40,696 nt of DNA from an uncultured Fluviicola sp. (GCA_937919725.1 CALFOS010000062.1:1-40696), one strand, 5' to 3'. Counted from the first letter of the stretch, positions 17,895 to 28,547 are shown. Numbers and translations are program-made. Notes: generated from the letters alone by a model not told the origin.

Positions 17895-18749
17895 CTAAAA
17901 TAATTTTGTTCGCCAATCTGCTGCCTCATCTTCCGTAAGAAGTCCCAATTTCACCAAATAAGAAACCGTTTTCTCAAATGCCAGCGGATATTGAATTCCT
18001 GCGTAGTTCCAATCTGTTTCGTTGAGCCAATTTTCTACATGACTTCTGCGCAAATTGTATCGCCAGCTGATCAAGTCGATGGCATTTTCATTTTCTTTGA
18101 GTTCGAAGGCTTTTTGGTTCACGACTTCGCACATGCGCTTCAATTCTTCGGGATATTTCTCGAAAATTTCGTTTCGAACCGCAATCACAAAGCAGGGCCA
18201 TGGAGTGACAATTTCACCGATGTAGCGGCATTTTTTTTGAGCGGTATACGGATGCGTGGTATATTTTTCCCACAGAAATCCTTGTGCTTCATTGTTTTCG
18301 AGTGCCCAAAGTGCGCCGTAGACATCTCCCACAACATTAAATTTCAATGCTTCAGTATCCCAACCTTCCTTGTGCGCGGTTACGTAGGACATCAAATGCG
18401 ATCCTGATCCTTCCCGAGAAATCGCAAACGTTTTTCCTTCCAAATCTGCTACTTCATTGATGTTCGATTTGTACGGAACGTGTATTCCCCAGTGTAATGG
18501 TGTATTAACAAACACTTGAATAATTTTCGCATCCAATCCTTTCAAAATGGCACGCGTTCCACCTTCGGTGAGCAAAATGGCCACATCCAAAGCTTCCGTT
18601 TCAAGTCCACGGATCATCTGTCCAGTTCCGCCGCCCATATCGCTCCAATGGAGTTGAATTTGTTCGTCCTTAAATTTTCCTTCTTCAATTGCCATTCGCC
18701 ATGGTAAATTGAAATGCTCGGGTACTCCCCCTATTTTCAATCGCAACAT
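17895..18749 (-). CDS. Substrate-binding (SsuA/NMT1-like, periplasmic-binding type II fold) domain protein lacking an obvious signal peptide
   Basis: IGGVPEHFNLPWRMAIEEGKFKDEQIQLHWSDMGGGTGQMIRGLETEALDVAILLTEG... resembles NMT1/THI5-like binding proteins. The N-terminus MLRLKIGGVPEH has no hydrophobic leader. Confidence 0.78.
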   Translation of the reverse strand: MLRLKIGGVPEHFNLPWRMAIEEGKFKDEQIQLHWSDMGGGTGQMIRGLETEALDVAILLTEGGTRAILKGLDAKIIQVFVNTPLHWGIHVPYKSNINEVADLEGKTFAISREGSGSHLMSYVTAHKEGWDTEALKFNVVGDVYGALWALENNEAQGFLWEKYTTHPYTAQKKCRYIGEIVTPWPCFVIAVRNEIFEKYPEELKRMCEVVNQKAFELKENENAIDLISWRYNLRRSHVENWLNETDWNYAGIQYPLAFEKTVSYLVKLGLLTEDEAADWRTKLF

Positions 18750-18752
18750 CTA

Positions 18753-20531
18753 TTAATCGTTTAGTTTTCGGTCTTCCGAAAATTGCATGTCGTGCAAATT
18801 TCGATAGAATCCGTTCAATTCCAGTAATTCTGCTTGCGTTCCTTGTTCCACAATTCGCCCTTTTTCGAGTACCACAATTTTATCAGCCGATTGAATTGTC
18901 GACAGTCGGTGTGCAATCACGATCGCCGTTCGTCCCTTTGTTAATCGTGTCGTGGCTTCTTGAATCAATTCTTCCGATTCGTTATCCACACTCGAAGTTG
19001 CTTCGTCCAAAATTAAGATATGTGGATTGTACACAAACGCTCGAATGAAGGAAATCAATTGGCGTTGACCGACCGAAATCATTCCTCCGCGTTCGCCTAC
19101 TTGCGTGTCGTAACCTTGTGGCATTTTCATGATGAAATCGTGTGCTCCAACGGCTTTTGCGGCTGCAATCACATCCTCGCGCGTGATGGATTCGTCGCCA
19201 AGTGTAATGTTTTGCTCGATGGTATCCGAGAATAAGAAAACATCTTGTAGCACGATGGCAATATTTCTTCGGAGGTACACCAATTCGATGTCGCGAATGT
19301 GCACGTTTCCGCAACTAATTTCGCCTTTTTGGTACTCATAAAATCGACCCAACAGCCCGACGAGGGAACTTTTCCCAGCTCCTGTTGCTCCAACAAACGC
19401 AACGGTTGATCCAGGTTCAATCACCATATTGATGTCGCGCAGCACCCAGTCCTCGTCCGTGTATGCGAAGGAAACATTCTCAAATCGAATTTCAGCATCG
19501 AAATCGCATTCCGTTACTTTTCCTTCGTTCTGGATGTGGTCGTCTAAGTCGATAATTTCGAACACACGTTCCGCTCGCACAACTCCACGTTGGAAAATAT
19601 TGAACTTATCGGCCAATTGTCTGATCGGGCGGTACAACATTTGAATCCAAAGCGTAAACGAAATGAACAAACCGAACTGACTTTTGGCTCCTTCGAGATC
19701 AATACCGCGTACTTTTAGCGCGCAATAAACGATCAGAATCGCGATTGAAAAAGAACTCAGCAATTCGACCACAGGGAAAAAGATGGAATTGGCCCAAATG
19801 GCTTTCACGTGCGATTTTCGGTGTACAGCATTAATTTCTTTAAACGATTCGTATTCTTGATTTTGTCGGCTAAACAACTGTACCAACGACATTCCAGTGA
19901 GGCGTTCTTGCACAAAAGTATTCAGATTGTTTACCGCTTCGCGCTCCATCTTTAGGGATTTTCTCAACGCCCGAGCGAAAACTCGGGTCGCATAAAGTAA
20001 AATTGGAATCGGGAGTAGCGTAAGCAGAGCCAATTCCCAATCGAAGTAAAACATGCCCAAAATTGCGATTAGCACGGCTAGCACATCGCCCATTCCACTC
20101 ATCAAACCAGCAGAAAACACTTCAGTAATCGCTTCAAGATCAGAAACGAGTCGCGTGACCAGTGCACCAATTGGCGTTTTGTCGAAGTAACTCATTCGGA
20201 AGGTTAAGATCTTCGCCATGAGTTCTTTCCTCAAATCTCGGATGATGGATTGCGCAAATAAATTGGAATAATACGAAGATAGAAATTGAAAAAGTCCCTC
20301 AAAAATTAACAATGCGCCAACGATAATCGTCCACATGAGAAGCATGGATGCATCCTGCGATTGGGTGATGAATTTGTCTACCATCATTCCAATAATTGCC
20401 GGACGCATGGGTCCAAGAATACCAAGAATAACCGTGCAAATAATTGCGATCAGAAAAAGCCCTTTGTACAACCTCCAGTAGGAGAGCAGTCGCTTAAAAA
20501 CGTTCACATTGAGCTTGGATTTCATCTCCAT
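18753..20531 (-). CDS. ABC transporter with fused permease and ATPase (MsbA/BmrA-like exporter)
   Basis: Walker A FVGATGAGKSSLVGLL, signature ISVGQRQLISFIRAF, Walker B ILILDEATSSVD; N-terminal six-TM domain. Confidence 0.95.
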   Translation of the reverse strand: MEMKSKLNVNVFKRLLSYWRLYKGLFLIAIICTVILGILGPMRPAIIGMMVDKFITQSQDASMLLMWTIIVGALLIFEGLFQFLSSYYSNLFAQSIIRDLRKELMAKILTFRMSYFDKTPIGALVTRLVSDLEAITEVFSAGLMSGMGDVLAVLIAILGMFYFDWELALLTLLPIPILLYATRVFARALRKSLKMEREAVNNLNTFVQERLTGMSLVQLFSRQNQEYESFKEINAVHRKSHVKAIWANSIFFPVVELLSSFSIAILIVYCALKVRGIDLEGAKSQFGLFISFTLWIQMLYRPIRQLADKFNIFQRGVVRAERVFEIIDLDDHIQNEGKVTECDFDAEIRFENVSFAYTDEDWVLRDINMVIEPGSTVAFVGATGAGKSSLVGLLGRFYEYQKGEISCGNVHIRDIELVYLRRNIAIVLQDVFLFSDTIEQNITLGDESITREDVIAAAKAVGAHDFIMKMPQGYDTQVGERGGMISVGQRQLISFIRAFVYNPHILILDEATSSVDNESEELIQEATTRLTKGRTAIVIAHRLSTIQSADKIVVLEKGRIVEQGTQAELLELNGFYRNLHDMQFSEDRKLND

Positions 20532-20684
20532 AGCGCAAAAATAATCAAAGATTAGGGATTGCTAAGAGAAATTTGCGATTTGCTTCGGCAGAATCGGTCC
20601 TAATTTCGAGCCAGACAGATTTCTTCAAATCAAGGGGCAGAAGTGTGGCGAAAATCAACTAACTTTACGGTAAACTTCGTAGCA

Positions 20685-21332
20685 ATGGTTCACAACTTAT
20701 CCAACACAAAATCTATTTTCTCTACTTTTTTAGCTGAGATTCGAGATATCGACATTCAACACGATTCGATGCGATTTCGACGAAACCTCGAACGAATTTC
20801 GGAAGTGTTGGGTTATGAATTATCGAAAACAATGTCGTACGAAGACCGGTTGGTTACCACGCCTCTGGGCGAAGTGGATGTTCCAGTATTGAAGGATCAA
20901 CCAGTTTTAGCGACCATTTTGCGGGCAGGATTAGGAATGCACCAAGGATTGCTGAACTATTTCGATCGTGCGGAAAGCGCATTCGTATCCGCGTATCGGA
21001 AACATTCTACGGCCGAAGATTTCGAAATTTACGTGGAATACCTCGCCTCGCCAAAATTGGATAAACGCATTTTGATCATCAGCGATCCAATGTTGGCAAC
21101 TGGAAGTTCGATGGTAACGGTGTACAAAGCGATTTTAAAACAAGGAATTCCTGTTAAAACCTATATCGTTGCTGCCATCGCTACACCAGATGCATTGGAG
21201 TATTGTCAAGCGCATCTGCCCGACAACACCGAGTATTTTATTGGGGCGATCGATTCTGAATTAACTGCCCAATCGTACATTGTACCTGGGCTTGGTGACG
21301 CGGGAGATTTAGCTTACGGAGAAAAATTCTAG
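20685..21332 (+). CDS. upp: Uracil phosphoribosyltransferase
   Basis: PVLATILRAGLGMHQGLLNYFDRAESAFVSAYR, ILIISDPMLATGSSMV, C-terminal VPGLGDAGDLAYGEKF. Confidence 0.93.
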   Translation: MVHNLSNTKSIFSTFLAEIRDIDIQHDSMRFRRNLERISEVLGYELSKTMSYEDRLVTTPLGEVDVPVLKDQPVLATILRAGLGMHQGLLNYFDRAESAFVSAYRKHSTAEDFEIYVEYLASPKLDKRILIISDPMLATGSSMVTVYKAILKQGIPVKTYIVAAIATPDALEYCQAHLPDNTEYFIGAIDSELTAQSYIVPGLGDAGDLAYGEKF

Positions 21333-21334
21333 AG

Positions 21335-21799
21335 ATGTACTGGTCGAAACTAAGCGGGTTATTTTTGCTTTCAATTATCAAGTTTTTCTTTACACCACTT
21401 GGTGGGCCAGCGTTGAAATTGTCTTTTCTTGAAACATACCTGTCGTGTGTTTCAGGAGGTATTTTTGGAGCTGCCATTTTCTATTTCTCAGCCAGTTATT
21501 TCATACGCCGCGCTTTAGAAAAGCGAGCTGAATACCATAAAAAATGTTTAGCTGAAGGGATAGAAGTCATTGAAAAGCGAAAATTTACGCGTACGAATAA
21601 GTTCATTGTGCGTGTAAAAATGAAATTAGGAATCTTTGGTACCGCTATGTGGGTACCTCTGTTTTTATCGGTTCCGATCGGAAGTATTGTCACCGCAAAA
21701 TTTTATGGTCACGATAAGCGCACCTTTCCAATCATTGTATTTGGAATGTTTTTTAATGGTTTGGTGATGACGAGTATCGCTTATTTTATCATGGGATGA
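21335..21799 (+). CDS. Small membrane protein of unknown function
   Basis: 154 aa with several hydrophobic segments; sits between upp and the HAD gene, with a 4-bp overlap to the next start. Confidence 0.65.
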   Translation: MYWSKLSGLFLLSIIKFFFTPLGGPALKLSFLETYLSCVSGGIFGAAIFYFSASYFIRRALEKRAEYHKKCLAEGIEVIEKRKFTRTNKFIVRVKMKLGIFGTAMWVPLFLSVPIGSIVTAKFYGHDKRTFPIIVFGMFFNGLVMTSIAYFIMG

Positions 21800-22491
21800 A
21801 GCATCTTTTCTTTGATTTAGACAGAACACTTTGGGATTTCGATAAAAATTCGGAATCCGCCTTGACGATATTATATGACGAGTTGAAACTCGACGACCAT
21901 TTGCGCTCCTTTCAGTCGTTTCATACGAAGTATAAGAAAGTGAACGGTGAACTGTGGCACAAGTATTCGAAAGGGGAAATTAGTAAAGAGGTACTGCGCG
22001 TCAAACGTTTTGCCGACACGCTTCATCATTTTGATGTGAAGAACAAAGAACTCGCCGAAGCACTTGCTGATGGCTATGTTTCGCTCTCGCCGTATCAAAC
22101 CAATCTTTTTCCAGATACCTTGGAAACCCTGGAGAAATTGAAAAACGACAACTTCGAATTGCACATTATCACGAATGGTTTTAGCGAAGTACAACACATT
22201 AAACTCGACAAAAGTGGATTAAAGCCCTACTTTGATGTTGTTTTGTGTTCGGAAGAAGTAGGGAAAAGCAAACCATCTCGCCTCGTTTTCGATCATGCCT
22301 TGGAACTCGCGAAGGCAAAGGCCGATGAAAGTATTATGATTGGCGACAGCTACGAAGCGGATATTGTGGGTGCAGAAAATGCTGGAATTCGTGCGATTTT
22401 ATTCGACCCCGATCGCGTTCACCGCGAGGGAAGACACACGTGGCACATCCATGAACTAAAAGCAATTCCAGAAACGCTGCCTTGGATGTAA
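21796..22491 (+). CDS. yjjG: HAD-family hydrolase, YjjG-type noncanonical pyrimidine nucleotidase
   Basis: MKHLFFDLDRTLWDFDKNSESAL (motif I), HIITNGFSEVQHIKLDKSGLKPYFD, MIGDSYEADIVGAENAGI. Confidence 0.86.
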   Translation: MKHLFFDLDRTLWDFDKNSESALTILYDELKLDDHLRSFQSFHTKYKKVNGELWHKYSKGEISKEVLRVKRFADTLHHFDVKNKELAEALADGYVSLSPYQTNLFPDTLETLEKLKNDNFELHIITNGFSEVQHIKLDKSGLKPYFDVVLCSEEVGKSKPSRLVFDHALELAKAKADESIMIGDSYEADIVGAENAGIRAILFDPDRVHREGRHTWHIHELKAIPETLPWM

Positions 22492-22496
22492 GTGAT

Positions 22497-22970
22497 TTAG
22501 ACGTCTTTTTCTCTACTGAGATGCAATTTGATCGGCTTCGTTTCCGGTCCGTGATACACCTTGATAATTAATTTGTTCCGGTTGAGAAAGCCAAAGGAAT
22601 AATGAATTTCATAAGGCGTTGGAGCCGAAATGTTGTGAAATTTCAATTTTCTACCGTCACTCACAAAATCGTAGACAGTTGTGAACACCGAATCTTCAAT
22701 TACGTTATAATTGGTCATGGTGTAAATCAAGGATTTGTTCACCACTCGGATCCGCACATTTTCTACGCACGCAGTATCCATGGATTTTCTATGAACACGG
22801 AAACCCATTCCATGAAGTTCATCGCCATGAATTTCCATTACCTCAAAGCCGCTGTTGAATTTATAGTGCCATGTACCAGCCATTTTTTTGACCTTGTTTG
22901 GCAATTGCGCTTGCACCGAGACCGCGAGACACATTAAAACGAATAAACTCCCCAACTTTTTCATGATCAC
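22497..22970 (-). CDS. Secreted hypothetical protein, possibly DUF6265/lipocalin-like
   Basis: Signal peptide MKKLGSLFVLMCLAVSVQA; beta-rich body with AGTWHYKFNSGFEVMEIHGDELHGMGF. Confidence 0.6.
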   Translation of the reverse strand: MIMKKLGSLFVLMCLAVSVQAQLPNKVKKMAGTWHYKFNSGFEVMEIHGDELHGMGFRVHRKSMDTACVENVRIRVVNKSLIYTMTNYNVIEDSVFTTVYDFVSDGRKLKFHNISAPTPYEIHYSFGFLNRNKLIIKVYHGPETKPIKLHLSREKDV

Positions 22971-22976
22971 ACCAAT

Positions 22977-23801
22977 TTATGAATGTAATTCTTGTCTTAG
23001 CTTTTCATACAACACCATTCCAGTAGCAACACCAACGTTCAATGACGCAATTTCACCGATCATCGGAATTCTACAGGCCACATCGGCTAAGTTGATCAAA
23101 TCTGACGTGATTCCATCTTTCTCCGACCCCATAATTACAGCAACCGAACCGCGGAGGTTTGTTTGATACAGCGGAGTATTCGACTTTTCCGTACATGCCA
23201 CCACGCGCAATCCGCATTGTTGGATGTAAAATAGTGAATCTTTCAAATTGTCCGTACGGCAAATTTTAATACGATTGAGTGCACCCGCCGAAGCTTTAAT
23301 GGCATCAGGCGTAACTTGAGCAGAACCTTTTGCGGGAATCACGATCGCATCCACACCCTCACATTCCGCAGTTCTAGCAATGGCTCCGAAATTTCGAACA
23401 TCTGTGACGCGATCGAGCGCTAAAATGAATGGTTTTTTTCCGTCGGCAATTAACTCTTCGACCACCTCCTCAATTTTAAAATAACCGATCGGAGACGCCA
23501 TGGCGATTACACCTTGGTGATTTTGATCGGTAATGCCATCCAATTTTTCGCCTGGAACAAACTGCAATTGGTGATTTTTGCCCGCCAAAGCCTCTTTCAA
23601 TTCCATGAAAAGGTCTTTTTGCATCCCTTTCTGAATTAAGATCTTGTTGATCTCACGATCCGCTTTGATGGCTTCAATCACCGCACGCACTCCAAAAATA
23701 TACGATTCATCTGTCTTCTTTGGTCGGCGTTCGTAATTGCGTTCCTCTTGATCTGAATCTCTGTGGCGCTCACCGCTAAATTCTCTGTCTCTTTCTCCCA
23801 T
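22977..23801 (-). CDS. rlmB: 23S rRNA 2'-O-ribose methyltransferase (SpoU/TrmH family, RlmB-like)
   Basis: IFGVRAVIEAIKADREINKILIQKG, ALDRVTDVRNFGAIARTAECEGVDAIVIP, VIMGSEKDGI, IPMIGEIASLNVGVATGMVLYE. Charged N-terminal extension. Confidence 0.93.
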   Translation of the reverse strand: MGERDREFSGERHRDSDQEERNYERRPKKTDESYIFGVRAVIEAIKADREINKILIQKGMQKDLFMELKEALAGKNHQLQFVPGEKLDGITDQNHQGVIAMASPIGYFKIEEVVEELIADGKKPFILALDRVTDVRNFGAIARTAECEGVDAIVIPAKGSAQVTPDAIKASAGALNRIKICRTDNLKDSLFYIQQCGLRVVACTEKSNTPLYQTNLRGSVAVIMGSEKDGITSDLINLADVACRIPMIGEIASLNVGVATGMVLYEKLRQELHS

Positions 23802-23803
23802 CA

Positions 23804-24208
23804 CTAAAAAATATATACTATATCTACTTTCATTAATTCGCTGACCGATTTTGCCACAGGACAAGCTTCTGCCACTCGAACGATTCGTTTTTGAATTTCT
23901 TCATTCCATTTATTCATCGACAGATCGAGCCCAATCTCTAAACGTTCGATGCGTCGAGGTCCGGAAGCCATTGTTTTTGTCACCTCGCCTGTTCCGCCCA
24001 CCATTTCCAAATTGTGCTCGTTACAATAAATTCCAATAATGGAAATCATGCACGAAACATACGCTGTAGCAACAAGATCGGTAGGCGAAAATGCTTCACC
24101 TTTCCCATGATTGTCCGTTGGCGCATCCGTTAAGATTTCCGTTCCAGATTTGAGATGTGTGCATTTCGTGCGAAGTCCACCCAAATATTCGATTCTTGCA
24201 GTTGCCAT
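23804..24208 (-). CDS. OsmC family protein
   Basis: From Met at 24208: MATARIEYLGGLRTKCTHLKSG...FSPTDLVATAYVSCMISIIGIY...CPVAKSV; the two OsmC cysteine contexts are present. Confidence 0.85.
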   Translation of the reverse strand: MATARIEYLGGLRTKCTHLKSGTEILTDAPTDNHGKGEAFSPTDLVATAYVSCMISIIGIYCNEHNLEMVGGTGEVTKTMASGPRRIERLEIGLDLSMNKWNEEIQKRIVRVAEACPVAKSVSELMKVDIVYIF

Positions 24209-24301
24209 CTGTTTCGTTTTAAGTACTTTTGTAATCGGCTCTCGCTGTAAAATTAGCTTTTTTTTCAGCGTGCAGGTCAACAAATGGATTAAGTGCTTGC
24301 G

Positions 24302-25174
24302 ATGAGTGAAATAGTAGACGGAGAAAATAAGGTTCGAATTAAAAAACCGAAGTGGTTGCGTGTAAAATTGCCGACAGGTGAAAACTATAAACGCGTCCGA
24401 TCTTTGGTGGATGAGCACAAGCTTCACACCATATGTGAGAGTGGCAATTGTCCCAATATGGGCGAATGTTGGGGAGAAGGAACAGCAACATTCATGATTC
24501 TAGGGAATATCTGTACCCGTTCGTGTGGGTTTTGTGCTGTGAAAACAGGTCGTCCGGATGATGTAGATGAATTTGAACCAGGTCGTGTTGCCCATAGCGT
24601 GAAAACAATGGGAGTGAAACACGCGGTGATCACTTCAGTAGATCGCGACGATTTGAAAGATGGCGGAGCGCTAATTTGGGCGCAAACTATTCGAGCAATT
24701 CGTCAGCAATCGCCAACAACGACGCTCGAAACATTGGTTCCAGATTTCGCTGGAAAATGGGAAAACCTGCAGCACATCATCGACGTCGCACCGGAAATTG
24801 TTAGTCACAACCTCGAAACCGTTCGTCGATTGACGAAAGAAGTGCGTATCCAGGCGAAATATGATCGCAGTTTGGAGGTATTGTTTCGACTGAAAAAAGG
24901 CGGAATGAATACGAAATCAGGGATTATGCTTGGTTTGGGCGAAACCTATGACGAAGTGATCGAAACGATGGAAGATTTGAGGAGTGTAAACGTGGACGTT
25001 CTCACCATCGGACAGTACTTGCAGCCTACTGTAAAGCACCTTCCAATCGATGAGTTTATTACACCCGAACAATTCGCTGAATACAAAGAGCTTGGACTCA
25101 AAATGGGGTTTAGATATGTGGAGAGCGGACCGCTTGTTCGATCCTCTTATCGAGCTGAAAAACACCTGTTTTAG
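24302..25174 (+). CDS. lipA: Lipoyl synthase (radical SAM)
   Basis: [56 protein letters not shown] near the C-terminus. Confidence 0.98.
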   Translation: MSEIVDGENKVRIKKPKWLRVKLPTGENYKRVRSLVDEHKLHTICESGNCPNMGECWGEGTATFMILGNICTRSCGFCAVKTGRPDDVDEFEPGRVAHSVKTMGVKHAVITSVDRDDLKDGGALIWAQTIRAIRQQSPTTTLETLVPDFAGKWENLQHIIDVAPEIVSHNLETVRRLTKEVRIQAKYDRSLEVLFRLKKGGMNTKSGIMLGLGETYDEVIETMEDLRSVNVDVLTIGQYLQPTVKHLPIDEFITPEQFAEYKELGLKMGFRYVESGPLVRSSYRAEKHLF

Positions 25175-25355
25175 ATTAGACGTGTATATTTTAGATAATT
25201 TTTTAGGTGAAGCTTAACGTACTATCCTTAGAAAAGCCATAATTTTACACAGTGAACGAATGCCAAAATGTGGTCTTAAAAAATGTTAATCTTCTAAGAA
25301 TTATTCGTAATTTGGCGCTCGCGATAAACTTTAAATTACTTGATAACATAAAAAT

Positions 25356-28300
25356 ATGAAGCGTAACAATGTTATAATCGGTTCGGTTGGAATTGTAGCA
25401 ATAGCTGCACTTTTCGCCGTTTCCCCTTGGAAATCAAACGATTCGGTAGGTGCTTACACCCAGGAATCATTCACTTCACTTACTGTAAAATCAGCAGACG
25501 ACGCGCGATTGTGGTTGGAAGCTAAATACATCGATCCAGAGACTGGAGAGAGAATTAGTGATAAAAAATTGCGCCAAATAGATGCTGCGGTTCTTAATAT
25601 TCCAAAAAGTCGTGCAGTTTCTTTCGTAGAACAAGGGCCTGACAATATTGGGGGTAGAACGCGAGCAATTCAAGTGGACAAACAGAACGGCAACATTATA
25701 TATGCTGGAGGTGTTTCTGGAGGATTGTTTAAATCTTTGAACAGTGCCAATCTTTGGACACGGGTAGATGCATATGAAACGCAATGTTCTCCATTTATTT
25801 CGTCGATGGCTCAGTTTTCGAACGGAACCTTATTCGTTTCAACTGGATCAAATCAAGAAGGCTGGGGCGGAAACGGAGTTTGGTATACACAAGACGGAGG
25901 TGATACATGGACAGTAGTACCTGGAACTTCTACGATCTCAAATATCACAGAAGTTGTCGCTCCTACTGGTGGTACAACTTTATGGTTAGCGACAACATCT
26001 GGATTGAAAAAATGGGGCTTTGGAGATGCTACCTTAACATCTGTTACGACGTCATCTGGAGGATGTAGCGCACTTGCTGCTTCACCAAACGGTCAAGTTA
26101 TGGTAGCCGCAATTGGATCTAATAAAGTATTTGTTTCTACCGATTACGGTGTTACTTTCATGGATAAATCGGGTACTGGTACAGGCTCAGTTCCAAGTGG
26201 ATCAGGGCGTTACGAATTTGCCGTGTCTCCAACATTGAATTCAAGTGGTAACTATTCTACTTATGTCGTTCGAACAGGTAGTAACCTTGTGGGGATGCAC
26301 GTTTCGCACGATAGTGGAAATACGTGGTCTCAGTTCGTTGGTTCCTCAGGAACTCCAAGTAACTTAGATATCTACCGAAATCAAGGAACGTACAACTCAA
26401 TCGTATCTGTAACTCCTCAAAATCCTGAGAAAATTTTAATTGGAGGGATTGATATTTGGAAATGGCAACAAACTACAAACAGTCCTCCATCAGGTGGGTT
26501 TGAGAAATTAACTCAGTGGTTCTTGCAACCAACTTCACCGAAGTATGCACACGCTGATAATCACGAAATGAAATGGTCGGGTAACAAACTCTACCTTGGT
26601 AATGACGGAGGTATCGGTATTACGTACAATCCCGAAGATGAGTGGTTCCCTGCAAATCGTGGGTACAATGTCACGCAATTCTACGGTATTGCATTCGATA
26701 AAAACGGAGCAGTGATGGGTGGAGCTCAGGACAACGGTACAGTCTACAACGATCATCAATTATCTACCTTCAAAGAATTTAAAGAGGTATCAGGTGGAGA
26801 TGGATTCCAGTGTGAAATTTCGTTCTTCAATCCTAAGGTGTTATTTACTACTTCACAATTTGGAAGTGGAATGCGCTCTACGGATGGTGGACAAACAATT
26901 GAATCTTTCCTTCCAGATGTTCCTTCTTCTTACGATGCTTTTGGAACAGATGGTTCATCATATCACCCATTCCACACCAATATCTTCTTGGCAGAGTATT
27001 ATGATGTGAACTCCCGCGATTCGGTTGTGTACACGCCAAATCAAAATCATTTAGCTGGCAGTACAATCATGGTTCCAAGTAAAACAACCAGTGATAGTAT
27101 GGAGTTCGTTCTGCCATATGCACTTTACTACAGCGATACATTGGATTATACTTCGTCCTTATCTATGACTGAAACATCAGTTGTAAATGGAATTAGTGGG
27201 CAAACAATATACCTTGGGCTCTACTCTTGGGTTCACCATGGAACTGCAGGTTCAGGACTTATTCCACCAATTGTTGGCGATTCAATATTAGTTGATTTTG
27301 AAACTGGAACAGATACCGTAGTTGTTGAGAGCGTTGGTTCATATATCCACTACTATTCTCAAAATACTTTATCACCAGACATCTACGATATGGGAATTGA
27401 TTCGGTTCTCTACGGTGTAGCTTGGAATAGAGTAACCGTTCAAGATCCTTACCAATCTTGGTTCTTGATGTACGTGAACGCAAACTCTGGCGAACTTTGG
27501 GGTACGCGTAATTCGCTTCGTCTTTCAACGCAAGATATGCAATGGGGAGTTATTGTTCGCGGTATCGGTGGTTCTGGTGGCGATATGGACGTTGAGTTCT
27601 CGAGAGATTTGAACCGATTATACATTACAACTGGTGGATCTACAGTGACGAGGGTCGACGGACTGAGGGATGTTTATACTTCCGACTCAACTTTCATGGC
27701 AGATGCTTTCTGGCACGAAGAGGGTGCACCTTCTGTTACTACTGCACCAAATGGAACTGCCAAACTTACGTTTAGTCCTGGTGGAAGCATAGAAGGAATT
27801 GCGGTTAACCCATCAGACGAAAACGATGTAGTCGTGGTAACAGGAGTAGGATCAAACAATATCAAGCGTTCTATGAATGCTGCTGGCCCCTCTCCAACTT
27901 TCACAAACGTAGGTTCGATCGCTGGTTCAAATAGCCCTGCAACCTACGACGCTATCATCGACAGAGATAATCCAAACATTATTGTAGTTGGAACTTCGAG
28001 CGGAGTATTCGTTACTGAAAATGGTGGGACATCTTGGACGAATGGTTCAGCTGGTTTCCTCGGAACACCAGTATATGAAGTAAGACAATCGTGGAGAACT
28101 TGGAACGAAGGTAACTTCCGACCAGGAGAAATATATCTCGGAACGTATGGACGTGGAATTTGGAGCTCATCGTCGTACCTCAGTACACCGGATATGAGCA
28201 ACAACGGAAACAACGGAACTTCAATCGAAGATTTCAAAACAAACTTGTTCCCTTATCCAAATCCAACTTCGGCAAGCACGAGTCTTTCATTCGAATTGGC

Positions 28301-28490
28301 AAAGGCTTCAGATGTTACGATTCAAGTGTACAACCTTTCTGGTCGTCTCGTGAAAACAATTACTAAGAAACACATGAGTCAAGGCTCACAAGTGGTTGAT
28401 ATCGATGGAGCAGATTTAGGCTCTGGCACGTACGTCGTGAAAATGGTTGCTGGTAAGCAACTTGCTACAACGAAGTTCGTGAAGATGTAG
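25356..28490 (+). CDS. Secreted BNR/VPS10-like beta-propeller protein with type A T9SS C-terminal sorting domain
   Basis: Asp-box-like motifs YTQDGGDTW, VSTDYGVTF, VSHDSGNTW, RSTDGGQT, VTENGGTSW. The C-terminus FPYPNPTSASTSLSFELAKASDVTIQVYNLSGRLVKTI...GSGTYVVKMVAGKQLATTKFVKM fits T9SS type A. Confidence 0.9.
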   Translation: MKRNNVIIGSVGIVAIAALFAVSPWKSNDSVGAYTQESFTSLTVKSADDARLWLEAKYIDPETGERISDKKLRQIDAAVLNIPKSRAVSFVEQGPDNIGGRTRAIQVDKQNGNIIYAGGVSGGLFKSLNSANLWTRVDAYETQCSPFISSMAQFSNGTLFVSTGSNQEGWGGNGVWYTQDGGDTWTVVPGTSTISNITEVVAPTGGTTLWLATTSGLKKWGFGDATLTSVTTSSGGCSALAASPNGQVMVAAIGSNKVFVSTDYGVTFMDKSGTGTGSVPSGSGRYEFAVSPTLNSSGNYSTYVVRTGSNLVGMHVSHDSGNTWSQFVGSSGTPSNLDIYRNQGTYNSIVSVTPQNPEKILIGGIDIWKWQQTTNSPPSGGFEKLTQWFLQPTSPKYAHADNHEMKWSGNKLYLGNDGGIGITYNPEDEWFPANRGYNVTQFYGIAFDKNGAVMGGAQDNGTVYNDHQLSTFKEFKEVSGGDGFQCEISFFNPKVLFTTSQFGSGMRSTDGGQTIESFLPDVPSSYDAFGTDGSSYHPFHTNIFLAEYYDVNSRDSVVYTPNQNHLAGSTIMVPSKTTSDSMEFVLPYALYYSDTLDYTSSLSMTETSVVNGISGQTIYLGLYSWVHHGTAGSGLIPPIVGDSILVDFETGTDTVVVESVGSYIHYYSQNTLSPDIYDMGIDSVLYGVAWNRVTVQDPYQSWFLMYVNANSGELWGTRNSLRLSTQDMQWGVIVRGIGGSGGDMDVEFSRDLNRLYITTGGSTVTRVDGLRDVYTSDSTFMADAFWHEEGAPSVTTAPNGTAKLTFSPGGSIEGIAVNPSDENDVVVVTGVGSNNIKRSMNAAGPSPTFTNVGSIAGSNSPATYDAIIDRDNPNIIVVGTSSGVFVTENGGTSWTNGSAGFLGTPVYEVRQSWRTWNEGNFRPGEIYLGTYGRGIWSSSSYLSTPDMSNNGNNGTSIEDFKTNLFPYPNPTSASTSLSFELAKASDVTIQVYNLSGRLVKTITKKHMSQGSQVVDIDGADLGSGTYVVKMVAGKQLATTKFVKM

Positions 28491-28510
28491 GCACCTTAAA
28501 AATAATACAC

Positions 28511-28547
28511 AAAGTCCCGATGCTCTCACGACATCGGGACTTTTTTA
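28511..28547 (+). terminator. Rho-independent terminator after the T9SS cargo gene
   Basis: AAAGTCCCGATG ctctcacga CATCGGGACTTTTTTT, 20 bp after the stop. Confidence 0.88.

Noticed and set aside
18982-19420. Alternative-frame ORFs inside the ABC exporter gene
   Set aside because: The ATPase motifs are all in the main frame; these are frame artefacts.
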